Assembly (NCBI RefSeq): GCF_900101495.1
Contig: NZ_FMUS01000004.1
Span: 124,001 to 188,000 of the forward strand
DNA: 64,000 nucleotides
From: Alkaliphilus peptidifermentans DSM 18978
Lineage (GTDB): Bacteria > Bacillota > Clostridia > Peptostreptococcales > Natronincolaceae
Direction of reading: 5' to 3'
Part shown: one piece after another, positions 27,341-35,578 of the stretch
Layout: each line of letters begins with the position of its first letter
Position numbering within the stretch: position 1 is the stretch's first letter
Made by a program: the position numbers and the translations under genes
The notes under the pieces: model-generated
Told to the model about the DNA's origin: nothing
Database searches by the model: none
Seen by the model: only the letters and a program-made list of their open reading frames with translations

Positions 27341-27958
27341 TCCATTTTGTATCTCAATTTTAATCACTATGTCCTTCCATAGCTTTGTAACCTTTATATT
27401 TTCAAATCCGCTTTTTTGTGCATTTAAGTGGGTATTTCTATTTATATTAGCTCCCATTAAAGACACAACTGCTGGATTCATTAAGTCCATCACTAATCCC
27501 AAGATTTTACCTTCACTCCTCACGTGTTCTATCATTATCATCTTCCCTGATGGCTTTAAAACCCTTTTAACCTCTGAAAACCCCTTAATAGGGTCAGGAA
27601 TAGAGCAAAAAACACAGGTTGTAATTATATAGTCAAAGGTATTATCATTAAACTTCATGTCCTCTGCATCCATTACTAAAAGCTCAACATTCCTATTTAA
27701 AATACTAGCTTTTCTTCGCGCTTTATTGAGCATTTTTTCGCTAAAATCTATTGCAGTTACTTCTGCATTCTCCGGATAAAATTCTATATTTTTACCAGTT
27801 CCAACCCCTACCTCCAATACTTTACCTGATACTTCTTTAAAAATCTCTTCTCTCAACTTTCCTACCGCCATATTCTCCATTGGCTTCTCTAAAATATCAT
27901 ATATAGATGCTATTCTATTATAACGCTTCATTATTTTTTTTGTGTTATTTACTTCCAT
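27335..27958 (-). CDS. Class I SAM-dependent methyltransferase (UbiE/MenG-like)
   Basis: About 207 aa. SAM-binding motif I is VLEVGVGTGKNIEFY, followed by VTAIDFSEKMLNKARRKA and the acidic VMDAEDMKFNDNTFDYIITT. It most resembles UbiE-type enzymes, but no quinone pathway is in the window, so the substrate is open. The ATG at 27958 is spaced from GGTG; an in-frame ATG at 27970 lacks a ribosome-binding site. Confidence 0.82.
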   Translation of the reverse strand: MEVNNTKKIMKRYNRIASIYDILEKPMENMAVGKLREEIFKEVSGKVLEVGVGTGKNIEFYPENAEVTAIDFSEKMLNKARRKASILNRNVELLVMDAEDMKFNDNTFDYIITTCVFCSIPDPIKGFSEVKRVLKPSGKMIMIEHVRSEGKILGLVMDLMNPAVVSLMGANINRNTHLNAQKSGFENIKVTKLWKDIVIKIEIQNGK

Positions 27959-27976
27959 AGAATTCACCATTTTCTT

Positions 27977-28405
27977 TTATAGTATTTTCTCTTTTATTAT
28001 TACATCGTATGATGCATCCTGTTTTGCAATCTTATCAAATCTGCTTATACCTAAATACACCATTGTTAAAAGAAATAATCCAAATACAATTCCTACCAGT
28101 TCTTCATATGGTTCAAATTCAAACTTTACTCCAGCCCACATTCCTACAATAATTCCAATAATTAAGCCTATTAAGGGTAAGATATAAATCAGAAAAGCTG
28201 CCTTTAATACTCTTTTTTTCTCCATTTCTAGTATAACAATTTGCCCTACATCTGCTTTTACTTCATTGCGGGCAGTTACTTTTATACCAGTTGGAGTACA
28301 TCCACTTTTACAAGAACTACACTTTTCTCCACAGCTATTGGCTCGCCCAATTTCTACAACGGCATATTCATTTTTGAGCTCCAACACAGTTCCTATTTTA
28401 TCCAT
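27977..28405 (-). CDS. SoxR-reducing-system RseC/MucC-like protein
   Basis: A 142-aa protein with an N-terminal beta-rich cytoplasmic part containing CGEKCSSCKSGC (a four-cysteine cluster typical of RseC), then two membrane segments (about residues 70-90 and 100-122). In enterobacteria RseC works with Rnf-type complexes to keep SoxR reduced; here Rnf is encoded 5 kb away, which makes a redox role plausible. The ATG at 28405 follows AAGGTG. Confidence 0.82.
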   Translation of the reverse strand: MDKIGTVLELKNEYAVVEIGRANSCGEKCSSCKSGCTPTGIKVTARNEVKADVGQIVILEMEKKRVLKAAFLIYILPLIGLIIGIIVGMWAGVKFEFEPYEELVGIVFGLFLLTMVYLGISRFDKIAKQDASYDVIIKEKIL

Positions 28406-28460
28406 TCCAATCACACCTTCATAATTTAAACAAATTATTCAACCTTCTTTATTGCTGTCT

Positions 28461-29501
28461 TTAGTTATCCACATCAATAGATTTTTTAGGTAGAAAACCA
28501 ATCTCATGTGGCTTTTCTCCTACTGAAATTGTATTTATAGTTTCAAATGTTGAAATGTCAATTACTGTAATGTCTCCCGATTCATAATTAGATACATACA
28601 TTTTATTACTGTTAGGAACTTGAATTACATAATTCGGTACATTGCCAGCCTTTAGTGTCTTTATTACCTGTTTATTTTCAGTATTAATTATTGTTACATC
28701 AGATGAAAAGCGATTTGTTGTCCATACCATTTGATTATCTTCTGTCACTGCTATTCCATGGGTACCTTCTCCTGCTGGTATTTTTTCTATAACTTTATTT
28801 GTTTCTAGGTCTACAACTACAACGTTGTTATCCAATAAGGTTGCAACATATAGCTTTTTGTCGTCCATTGCTGGTTTTGTATTATTTGGGACTCGCCCAA
28901 CAGGAATTGTCCTAATAGTTCTTCCTAAGGCAGTATCAAAAATTGAAACATCACTTGAAACAACATTAGATATAAAGGCGAACCTTCCATCATTACTAAA
29001 GCTAATATGGGTTGGACTCTTAGCTGCCGATTCATACTCAACTACCAATTGGTTTTCTTCTGTGTCAAATATCATAATATAGTTATTCTCATGGCCTTCC
29101 TCCAGTGATCCACTAGTCAAATATAAGTATCGATCATCTGATGAAATGTCAATCCCATGAATATTTCTTTCTAAATCAATTGAATATAAAAACTCATACC
29201 TATACCCATCAAATACCAATAAGCTATCCTGTGAAGCGTTGGTGGTATATATTTTACCTAGCTTTCTATTAGTCGCTAAACCATCGGAAATTTCAATTCC
29301 TGCATGAATCTCATTTATTACGGTATCAGTAACTGTATCAATTACAGTAATAGTTCCTTTTCCTGTGTTAACCACATATGCATAATATACAACTGTTTCT
29401 TCATCATTAGGAGTTCTATAATCATTGAAAACCGCTAAACTAAAGATAAATAGAATAACAAATACCAGAGATCCAATAAAAAAAGCTTTTATCATCATCA
29501 T
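28461..29501 (-). CDS. Membrane-anchored YVTN beta-propeller protein
   Basis: A 346-aa protein with an uncleaved signal anchor (about residues 5-27) and a predicted seven-bladed propeller built of repeats such as YYAYVVNTGKGTITVIDT, KLYVATLLDNNVVVVDLETNK and KMYVSNYESGDITVID. YVTN proteins are exported and of unclear function, some being surface-layer-associated. No catalytic residues can be assigned. It is flanked by the RseC-like gene and a zinc-ribbon protein gene. Confidence 0.82.
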   Translation of the reverse strand: MMMIKAFFIGSLVFVILFIFSLAVFNDYRTPNDEETVVYYAYVVNTGKGTITVIDTVTDTVINEIHAGIEISDGLATNRKLGKIYTTNASQDSLLVFDGYRYEFLYSIDLERNIHGIDISSDDRYLYLTSGSLEEGHENNYIMIFDTEENQLVVEYESAAKSPTHISFSNDGRFAFISNVVSSDVSIFDTALGRTIRTIPVGRVPNNTKPAMDDKKLYVATLLDNNVVVVDLETNKVIEKIPAGEGTHGIAVTEDNQMVWTTNRFSSDVTIINTENKQVIKTLKAGNVPNYVIQVPNSNKMYVSNYESGDITVIDISTFETINTISVGEKPHEIGFLPKKSIDVDN

Positions 29502-29631
29502 ACTAGCTGTCCCCTTTATTATTACCTAAAATGTATTTATAAATATTTAGCAGTTATTCAATAGTCATATTTAACTTTAAGTATTCAAGACTCTTCTTTT
29601 CGCTTCTATTTCCTTTTTTACTTCTACTATC

Positions 29632-29886
29632 CTATTGAGTAGCATCTGTACTAACCACCTTAACCCTTTTTAACACTCCATCAACCGTAGTCAGATTTAA
29701 GTATACACCACCATTTGTTTTTCTTACAATTTCCACTAAACAGTTACGACAAAAATATTTAGATTTTCTTAATACCCCCAAATCCTTCGATTGACAATAT
29801 GGACAAGCTTCTATCTCTTTTCTAGAATTACTATGGACCTTACCATAAATAACTTTACTTAAATTAGGATACATTGCATTTTTCAA
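29632..29886 (-). CDS. Small zinc-ribbon protein of unknown function
   Basis: 84 aa with one zinc ribbon (CPYCQSKDLGVLRKSKYFCRNC, two CxxC knuckles) and a C-terminal beta-rich tail. I do not recognise the family. It is a single-gene unit. A sigma-54 promoter (30055-30071) lies about 170 bp upstream and a TGTAG-N6-CTACA inverted repeat (29928-29943) sits in the leader. These tie it to the NtrC-type activator cluster nearby. Confidence 0.7.
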   Translation of the reverse strand: MKNAMYPNLSKVIYGKVHSNSRKEIEACPYCQSKDLGVLRKSKYFCRNCLVEIVRKTNGGVYLNLTTVDGVLKRVKVVSTDATQ

Positions 29887-29927
29887 AATAACTCCCCCTT
29901 ATATTTTGTTGATTATCCTACACCATT

Positions 29928-29943
29928 TGTAGGAAATGCTACA
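29928..29943. promoter_or_regulatory. Inverted repeat TGTAG-N6-CTACA, copy A
   Basis: Reads TGTAGGAAATGCTACA, upstream of the 84-aa zinc-ribbon gene. An extra CTACA half-site lies 5 nt to its left (29918-29922). The same spacing and arms recur at 35527-35542 and 35831-35846. Probably the binding site of one dimeric regulator. Confidence 0.5.
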
Positions 29944-30054
29944 GGCTTAAAGAAACAATATAAACATTTAATTATAATATGTATTCTTAAATAATTGAAA
30001 TTTCTTTATTTTCCATTCCTTTAAGCTTGTTTTATATACTATGTAATTTATGGT

Positions 30055-30071
30055 TGCAAATTTAATGCCAA
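30055..30071 (-). promoter_or_regulatory. Candidate sigma-54 promoter of the zinc-ribbon gene
   Basis: The minus strand reads TTGGCAT-TAAAT-TTGCA with exact GG-N10-GC spacing. It lies just downstream of the terminator at 30085-30104, in the same direction as the zinc-ribbon gene; the leader would be about 155 nt. Confidence 0.6.
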
Positions 30072-30078
30072 ATACGTA

Positions 30079-30104
30079 AAAAACAAGTGCCTATTTAGGC
30101 ACTT
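30079..30104 (-). terminator. Terminator of the 35-aa membrane peptide gene
   Basis: A 9-bp stem (AAGTGCCTA / TAGGCACTT, plus 30085-30104) is followed on the minus strand by GTTTTTTAC. Confidence 0.75.
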
Positions 30105-30124
30105 AGGTTGATGACACTCCAGCT

Positions 30125-30232
30125 CTACTCCTTATTCCTGTTTCTTATAATATTGTTTAGATATATTGCAAATACTGAAAAGCCTGCAATAATTGCAACT
30201 GCGCTAAAAAGCATTATTATATAACTGGTCAC
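30125..30232 (-). CDS. Predicted 35-aa single-span membrane peptide
   Basis: The GTG at 30232 has GAGGTG 5 nt upstream and opens a 36-codon frame: a hydrophobic segment (SYIIMLFSAVAIIAGFSVFA) then a basic tail (NNIIRNRNKE). It is bracketed by two good minus-strand terminators (30296-30318 upstream, 30079-30104 downstream), so it looks like an independent transcription unit. The family is not recognised. The evidence is architecture only; expression is not shown. Confidence 0.5.
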   Translation of the reverse strand: MTSYIIMLFSAVAIIAGFSVFAIYLNNIIRNRNKE

Positions 30233-30291
30233 ATAAACACCTCATATCTATTTTCATGTTATTAAAGTATTTATTATAATTCTTCCCCTTT

Positions 30292-30318
30292 AAACAAAAA
30301 AAAACCGGCATAGGCCGG
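30292..30318 (-). terminator. Terminator of the luxS transcript
   Basis: A 5-bp GC-only stem (CCGGC / GCCGG, plus 30305-30318) is followed on the minus strand by nine consecutive T residues. It lies 30 bp beyond the stop of the cysteine-synthase remnant. Confidence 0.85.
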
Positions 30319-30347
30319 AATCAAATTAATTATGCATTATTATCATA

Positions 30348-30538
30348 TTATTTATGATTTAACAAACCAAAAATATCCTTGCTTAAATATCGGTCTGCTT
30401 GATCGGGGAAAACAACAATAATGTTTCCATTGTACATATTTTCTGGAAGCTTTAATGCTCCATAAAAGGTAGCTCCTGATGCAAAGGCATCAATATTTCC
30501 ATCTAACTGGTCAACGATTTCTTTACAATGTCTTTACC
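30348..30538 (-). pseudogene. Remnant of a cysteine synthase / cystathionine beta-synthase family gene (mccA/cysK-like)
   Basis: Directly downstream of luxS, a minus-strand frame reads EIVDQLDGNIDAFASG, then ATFYGALKLPENMY, then NIIVVFPDQADRYLSKDIFG and a stop. These are recognisable pieces of the PLP-dependent cysteine synthase family: the segment before the GxGTGGT loop and the C-terminal SGAxFxAAL and GERYLST-like segments. About a hundred residues between them are missing, the N-terminal half is absent, and the frame shifts at the upstream edge. An intact paralogue (cysK) is at 39.7 kb. A luxS-mccA link in Firmicutes supports the original identity. Confidence 0.72.
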
Positions 30539-30546
30539 CACTGTAA

Positions 30547-30996
30547 TTATTTATATATTTCTTCAAGCTTTGCTAAAACTTCCTTTGCATATTCTTTTCC
30601 ACCAAATAAAGACATATCTCTATAATTTCCACATTGCACAGGGTTTAATGCAGGAATCTCATCCGATACTATTACCTTTTTCAATGTAGCAATTAATCCC
30701 TTCGCTATTTCTTCTTCTGTTGACTCTCCAATTTTTATTAAATAGAAGCCTGTTCTACACCCCATAGGTGAGATATCAACTATATCTTCAATTTCTTCCC
30801 TTAAATAGCCTGCCATAAGGTGTTCTAATGCATGCACAGCACCCGTTGGCATTGCATCTACATTAGGCTGGGTAAATCTTAAGTCATATTTAGTAATTAC
30901 ATCACCCCTTGGGGTCTGAATATTTCCACACTTCCTAACAAATGGAGCTTTAACCTTTGTATGATCCATGGTAAAGCTTTCAACAATAACCTTCAT
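30547..30996 (-). CDS. luxS: S-ribosylhomocysteine lyase LuxS
   Basis: Cleaves S-ribosylhomocysteine to homocysteine and the autoinducer-2 precursor DPD, part of methyl-cycle recycling. In the 149-aa protein the metal site HALEH (His55, Glu58, His59), catalytic Cys80 in SPMGCRTGFY and metal ligand Cys122 in QCGNYRD are all present. The ATG at 30996 follows GGAGGG; the longer frame to 31011 is unlikely. The next gene downstream is a decayed cysteine-synthase relative, so the homocysteine-to-cysteine branch may have been lost here. Confidence 0.96.
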   Translation of the reverse strand: MKVIVESFTMDHTKVKAPFVRKCGNIQTPRGDVITKYDLRFTQPNVDAMPTGAVHALEHLMAGYLREEIEDIVDISPMGCRTGFYLIKIGESTEEEIAKGLIATLKKVIVSDEIPALNPVQCGNYRDMSLFGGKEYAKEVLAKLEEIYK

Positions 30997-31011
30997 TATT
31001 AATCCCTCCAT

Positions 31012-31375
31012 ATCATATTATTAAATTCATACCGTTTTACTTGGTATTAATATATCATTGATTTTATTGTCAGTCAATATGCTTATTTCTATATTTTGAT
31101 TATAACCTATAAATAAATTTACCCGTAATTATTTTATTAATAATACTATTAGTTATTCTTTTATTTACTTCCATTATATTTGCATAGTTCTATATTAAAA
31201 ATCATCCTACCATTTAGTAAGGTGATTCAACAACTATTTAAAACCCATCTAAGTAATTTAGATTTTTGGCTTAAATTACTAAATTTTAAATAAGATAGCA
31301 TAGCTTATTCATGCTAAAGTATGATAAGCACAACATAATACCATGTAATCTTTATCAACTATTTATAAGGAAGTT
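31012..31375. other. luxS-lgt intergenic region
   Basis: No ORF is supported. It holds the luxS promoter (31049-31077), an imperfect hairpin (31200-31230) followed by T's on the minus strand that may terminate lgt, and an AT-rich inverted repeat (AGTAATTTA / TAAATTACT) near 31251-31280. Confidence 0.6.
31049..31077 (-). promoter_or_regulatory. Sigma-A promoter of luxS
   Basis: TTGACT, a 17-nt spacer and TATATT on the minus strand; the start is predicted near 31042, a leader of about 46 nt. Confidence 0.75.
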
Positions 31376-32221
31376 TTATATACTGTGAATGTAATAATAA
31401 AAAACTATCGAAATTATAATCATAGCGATTATAATACCAACGCTTCTCCACTCAATATCCTCTTTTGCTATCGTGTTATTTGCCTCACTTATTAGTGGGG
31501 TTTGGTGCACTTTTTTGAAAATAATCATTAAACCAATTGAAGCTATTACTAAAATTACACTGAAAATATGGGCTATTGATATAGGACCAAATATTAAAGG
31601 ATTAGTTCTAAAAAACTCAACTATAAACCTGTTTATTGAGAATCCAATTAAATAAATAACAAATAATTGACCATCATAGGCTGTGTTCTTTCTTTTCATC
31701 CATAGCACACCAAAAAGTAAATAGTTTAGAACTGCTTCGTATATTTGGGCTGGATGTAAAAGCTGTCCTCCTATATTTACACCCCAAAACCATTCCTTTG
31801 ACATGGCAATCCCAAATACATCACAGCCTACTCTACCAATGGCTTGTCCAATAATTATTGCAGGTGCATATATATCGGCTACCTTACCAACATTCATTCT
31901 GTTTTTTCTAATATACCAAAGAGCAAAAATGATTCCTGCAATTAGCCCTCCTTGTATTGAAAGCCCACCATTTTGCAGCATAAATATTTCATGTGGATTT
32001 CTCAAAAAATACTGCAAATTGAAAGAAATTATATAATTCAATCTTGCTCCTACAACACCGATAATGAAGCAATATATAGCTAAATTCAACAGCTTATCTT
32101 CATCCATCTTTTTTCTTCTAGCTTCTCGAATTACAATATAGAAACCAGCCAGTGCGCCAAGTCCTATCATAAGTCCAAAAAGATGTACATAAAATCCACC
32201 TATTGTAAATAAAATTTTCAT
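31376..32221 (-). CDS. lgt: Prolipoprotein diacylglyceryl transferase
   Basis: Transfers diacylglycerol to the lipobox cysteine of prolipoproteins in the membrane. The 281-aa protein has about seven to eight hydrophobic segments. Recognisable motifs are NGGLSIQGGLIAG and the Lgt signature GRVGCDVFGIAM, plus HPAQIYEA. The residue before GGL is Asn where His is usual, and there is an extra C-terminal hydrophobic segment. An unusual feature is a sigma-54-type promoter 47-63 bp upstream, next to an NtrC-family activator gene. Confidence 0.92.
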   Translation of the reverse strand: MKILFTIGGFYVHLFGLMIGLGALAGFYIVIREARRKKMDEDKLLNLAIYCFIIGVVGARLNYIISFNLQYFLRNPHEIFMLQNGGLSIQGGLIAGIIFALWYIRKNRMNVGKVADIYAPAIIIGQAIGRVGCDVFGIAMSKEWFWGVNIGGQLLHPAQIYEAVLNYLLFGVLWMKRKNTAYDGQLFVIYLIGFSINRFIVEFFRTNPLIFGPISIAHIFSVILVIASIGLMIIFKKVHQTPLISEANNTIAKEDIEWRSVGIIIAMIIISIVFYYYIHSI

Positions 32222-32267
32222 AGTTATCTCCCTTCGATGTTTAAAATTTTACTCTCCGCTATAACGT

Positions 32268-32284
32268 TGCAAGTTTAGTGCCAA
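32268..32284 (-). promoter_or_regulatory. Sigma-54 promoter of lgt
   Basis: The minus strand reads TTGGCAC-TAAAC-TTGCA. It has the full -24 box TGGCAC, exact GG-N10-GC spacing and TTGCA at -12: the best match in the window. Predicted start near 32257, about 36 nt before the ATG. Confidence 0.72.
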
Positions 32285-32374
32285 TATTTCGAGTGGTGAG
32301 TTTTTTGAAAAGTGTTAGTCAACACAAGAAAAAAGCATTTCTTGCTTTAGAATGTCTTGATTGTTTCCGCACAA

Positions 32375-32402
32375 ATAAAAAAAGCCAGATAGATTCTGGC
32401 TT
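32375..32402 (-). terminator. Terminator after the NtrC-type regulator gene
   Basis: An 8-bp stem (AAGCCAGA / TCTGGCTT, plus 32382-32402) with a 5-nt loop is followed by seven T's on the minus strand, about 150 bp beyond the gene. Confidence 0.8.
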
Positions 32403-32548
32403 CAGACCGATGACAAAGTATGTTTTTAATGACAAACCTGATTTTTAATAATTAAGTAAATTGTAAGTACATTCGCCCCTGAGAGATAGACCACAGCATA
32501 ATGCATTGGAGGTTAGAATAAAAAACAACGCAAATATAATCAGATTAT

Positions 32549-33907
32549 CTATATTTCCTTCTGTATTTGATGCTTTTCCATTCTATATATTAGAGTGTGC
32601 CTTGTTATTCCAAGTAATTTGGCTGCCTTGGTCTGGTTATGTTCAGTACGTTCTAATGCTTGTATAATCATGTTTTTTTCTATTTCATCCAACTCAATAC
32701 CATCCTCTGGTAAAGTAAATTGTACATCCTTTAGTTCATCAAATAATATTTCTCTTGGTAAATGCTTACTTGTAATTACATTATTATCAGATAATATAAC
32801 CATTCTTTCAATAACATTTTCCAGCTCTCTTATATTTCCCTTCCATTGATAGTTAATCATTTTGTTTTTAACTTCTTCATCTAGTTTCATAGACGTTCTA
32901 CCTAATTCTTTTGTATATTTATCTATAAAATAATCTATTAAAACTGAAATGTCTTCCTTTCTTTCTCTAAGTGGTGGTAGGTGTATGGGTATAACGTTCA
33001 GTCTATAGAATAAATCTTCTCTAAAGCTACCTTCCTTTACCATTAAGCTTAAATCTCTATTGGTGGCAGCAATTACACGAAGATCAACTTTAATAGGCTG
33101 ACCTCCACCAATTCTATCAACCTCTTTTTCCTGTAAAACCCTTAATAGCTTCACCTGAACTGTTTGACTTAGCTCTCCTATTTCATCTAGAAAAACAGTC
33201 CCTTTGTCTGCCATTTCAAACTTCCCAATTTTTCTTGCTGCAGCACCCGTAAAAGCTCCCCTCTCATAACCAAAGAGCTCACTTTCAATTAAATTATCAG
33301 GTATTGCACCGCAATTAATTTTTACATAGGGTTTTTCCTTTCTATTACTGGAATAATGTATTGCACTGGCGATAAGCTCTTTCCCAGTACCACTTTCACC
33401 CATTATTAAAACTGTAGCATTGGTTTCTGCAACCTTTTCAACCAGTTCTAGTACGTGTTTTAGCTCTGAGCTTTTACCTATGATTGGTTTTCCAATACTC
33501 TGCTCCAGCTCTTTTCTAAAATAATTTAGTTCATCCTTTAGCTCACCTATTCCTATAGCCTTTGTGATAATTACCTTTAATTCTTCAATATCGAAGGGTT
33601 TAGATATATAGTCTAATGCACCTATTTTCATTGCTTCCACAGCCGACTCCATTGTACCATGGGCTGTAATCATAATAATGGGGGTTTCAACAGCTTGTTC
33701 CTTTAAATACTTTAGGGTTTCCATACCATCCATTATTGGCATTTTTAGATCTAATAGTACCAAATGGGGGTCAATGTTTTTAAAGCATTCTAATCCTTCT
33801 AGGCCATTAGATGCTTCATAAATTGAATAATCTTCCTTTTCTAAAGCTTTTTTTATAGCCCATCTCATATTTTTCTCATCATCAATAATTAAAATTCTTT
33901 TACCCAA
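32549..33907 (-). CDS. Sigma-54-dependent NtrC-family response regulator
   Basis: A 452-aa enhancer-binding protein. Domains: receiver (residues 1-120; acidic pair IIDDE and phosphoacceptor Asp in LVLLDLKMP), AAA+ (Walker A GESGTGKE, sigma-54-contact loop ELFGYERGAFTGA, Walker B VFLDEIGEL, arginine-finger region FREDLFYRLNV) and a C-terminal Fis-type helix-turn-helix (NQTKAAKLLGITRHTLIYRM). All parts needed to activate sigma-54 promoters are present. It overlaps the sensor kinase gene by 8 bp, forming a two-component pair. Four sigma-54 promoters nearby are candidate targets. Confidence 0.95.
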   Translation of the reverse strand: MGKRILIIDDEKNMRWAIKKALEKEDYSIYEASNGLEGLECFKNIDPHLVLLDLKMPIMDGMETLKYLKEQAVETPIIMITAHGTMESAVEAMKIGALDYISKPFDIEELKVIITKAIGIGELKDELNYFRKELEQSIGKPIIGKSSELKHVLELVEKVAETNATVLIMGESGTGKELIASAIHYSSNRKEKPYVKINCGAIPDNLIESELFGYERGAFTGAAARKIGKFEMADKGTVFLDEIGELSQTVQVKLLRVLQEKEVDRIGGGQPIKVDLRVIAATNRDLSLMVKEGSFREDLFYRLNVIPIHLPPLRERKEDISVLIDYFIDKYTKELGRTSMKLDEEVKNKMINYQWKGNIRELENVIERMVILSDNNVITSKHLPREILFDELKDVQFTLPEDGIELDEIEKNMIIQALERTEHNQTKAAKLLGITRHTLIYRMEKHQIQKEI

Positions 33908-35294
33908 TTTGGTTAACCTCCTTTGCAGTAGGTAAATAAACGGCTACATTTGTTCCATGATCTTTTCGACTGTATATATTAATTTTACCGTGATGCTCTT
34001 CAATAATTCGATGAGTAATAGCTAGCCCTAAGCCAGTTCCAGTATCCTTTGTAGTAAAAAAGGGATTGAAAATTTTCTCTTTAATTTCATCTGATATTCC
34101 TTCACCCTCATCAAAAAAATGTACTATTGCCCATTCATCATCTCTTGAAGCAATGATTTCCAAAACTCCACCTGTCGGCATTGCTTGTATAGCATTAAAA
34201 ATAATATTTATAAATCCTTGCTTTAGCTTATCTAGATCTCCTTTAATTTCTGCTGTTCTCTTAATTTGCAATCGAATATTTACACCTTTTTGCTCTCCGT
34301 ATTTTTTTGTTAAAACCATTAGCTCCTCTAATAATATAGGTAACTGAATAACCTCCAATTTATAGGTATAAGGCTTTGCAAAGTCCAACAACTCCTTAAT
34401 TACCTTGTTTGCTCTATCTATTTCTTGAGAAATTATGTCCATTGCTTCTTTATTATCACTGTCCATTAACTCGGGCTTAAGGGTTTGACTAATTGTTTTA
34501 ATGATACCTAGTGGATTTCTTATTTCATGGGCGATTCCAGAAGCCAGCTGTCCAATAGCCGATAGTCGTTCACTTCTTCTCACTTGTTGCTCTAGCTCTT
34601 TAAATGAGGTAATATCTTGAATCACAACTACAACACCTTCAATTAAATTAGAAATATTTTTCAACGGGTATACGGATATATATAAGTTCAAATCCTTGTC
34701 TTGTCGATTACAATAGATAATCTCCTTATGAAATTCCACTTTCACTCCACTTATAACACCTTCTAATTCTTCTATAAGTTTTTCTTTGTATAAAAGCTTT
34801 AATAGCTGATTTTTATCACTAAATAAATCATAGGCCTTATTATTCATTGATGAAACCTGTTGTTTTCTGTCTATAGCAATAACAGAGCTATCTAAACTGT
34901 CTAGAATATTTTGTGTATAGTTTTCTAGGTTTGCCATTCTTAAAAGTTGGTTTTCTAGCAATATACGTTTTTTATGGTCTTTTTCTACTAAGTATCCTGT
35001 AATCATACCTACCACCATAAACATACCAGCTTCTAAAAACTGATTTATGACCTCAATATTTATTTCACCATAGTAAAAGATTAAATGGGGAGCATATAAT
35101 AATACAACAGCAAGGGAGGCTAAAAAGCCACCCTTTAATCTAAACTTAAAGGAGGCTAAAATTATCGGAAGATAATATAGCCTTCTATAAAAGTCATGGA
35201 CTGGCCAGTAAACAGACATAGTAAAGTAGTGAAATCCTGTAATGGCAAGTATTAAAATGATAATAAGTGCTTCTGATCTATATTTGGTTTTCAA
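33900..35294 (-). CDS. Membrane sensor histidine kinase (NtrB/ZraS-like)
   Basis: About 464 aa: several hydrophobic segments in the first ~120 residues, a PAS-like domain (YTQNILDSLDSSVIAIDRKQ), HisKA with the phosphoacceptor His in GIAHEIRNPLGIIK, and HATPase (NIIFNAIQAMPTGG, FFDEGEGIS, GTGLGLAITHRII). No large extracytoplasmic sensor domain is visible, so the signal may be intramembrane or cytoplasmic. The longest frame (to 35336) overlaps the upstream zinc-ribbon gene; the TTG at 35294 just after its stop, with GGGTG upstream, is a likelier start. It is the partner of the NtrC-type regulator. Confidence 0.88.
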   Translation of the reverse strand: MKTKYRSEALIIILILAITGFHYFTMSVYWPVHDFYRRLYYLPIILASFKFRLKGGFLASLAVVLLYAPHLIFYYGEINIEVINQFLEAGMFMVVGMITGYLVEKDHKKRILLENQLLRMANLENYTQNILDSLDSSVIAIDRKQQVSSMNNKAYDLFSDKNQLLKLLYKEKLIEELEGVISGVKVEFHKEIIYCNRQDKDLNLYISVYPLKNISNLIEGVVVVIQDITSFKELEQQVRRSERLSAIGQLASGIAHEIRNPLGIIKTISQTLKPELMDSDNKEAMDIISQEIDRANKVIKELLDFAKPYTYKLEVIQLPILLEELMVLTKKYGEQKGVNIRLQIKRTAEIKGDLDKLKQGFINIIFNAIQAMPTGGVLEIIASRDDEWAIVHFFDEGEGISDEIKEKIFNPFFTTKDTGTGLGLAITHRIIEEHHGKINIYSRKDHGTNVAVYLPTAKEVNQIG

Positions 35295-35299
35295 ATAAA

Positions 35300-35518
35300 T
35301 CACCCAATTTCTCTTATACTCCCGCAAAATGGACAATATCTAAAGGTTTTTTTAAAGCTTTTATTACAATTTTCACATTTAATCGATAAGCTTTCCTCTT
35401 CATTAAATAGGTCAACTTTCATTAGATCTATATCCTTACTTTGATTCATACTATAAACCAGTAATGCATATATAATTATTGATATAGCAACACATGCTAA
35501 AATAGGCATTTTCTTCAC
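35300..35518 (-). CDS. Small membrane-anchored zinc-ribbon protein
   Basis: 72 aa: an N-terminal membrane span (about residues 5-23) and a C-terminal zinc ribbon with two CxxC knuckles (CENCNKSFKKTFRYCPFCG). It lies immediately before the sensor kinase gene, and its stop codon overlaps the kinase's possible start region, so the three genes form an operon. It may act as an accessory sensor of the two-component system, which is inference. A TGTAG-N6-CTACA repeat lies 9 bp upstream of the start. Confidence 0.75.
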   Translation of the reverse strand: MKKMPILACVAISIIIYALLVYSMNQSKDIDLMKVDLFNEEESLSIKCENCNKSFKKTFRYCPFCGSIREIG

Positions 35519-35526
35519 CCTTCTAT

Positions 35527-35542
35527 TGTAGCATAAGCTACA
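35527..35542. promoter_or_regulatory. Inverted repeat TGTAG-N6-CTACA, copy B
   Basis: TGTAGCATAAGCTACA, a perfect 6-bp palindrome arm pair (TGTAGC / GCTACA), sits between the Cys-rich peptide gene and the zinc-ribbon/kinase/regulator operon, overlapping where that operon's promoter should be. Confidence 0.55.
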
Positions 35543-35578
35543 GGTTATTATTGCAGTTTTATTTTAATAGCTTACACA

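Larger units (their letters stand above)
32222..32548. other. Intergenic region between the NtrC-type regulator and lgt
   Basis: No coding potential was found. It contains the regulator's terminator (32375-32402), a GTGTT-AGTC-AACAC inverted repeat (32312-32325) that could be an activator site, and the sigma-54 promoter of lgt. The remaining 32403-32548 shows nothing recognisable. Confidence 0.6.

Noticed and set aside
31241-31285. AGTAATTTA...TAAATTACT inverted repeat as an operator or riboswitch
   Set aside because: Very AT-rich, a single copy and not close to a start codon; chance palindromes of this kind are common in such sequence.
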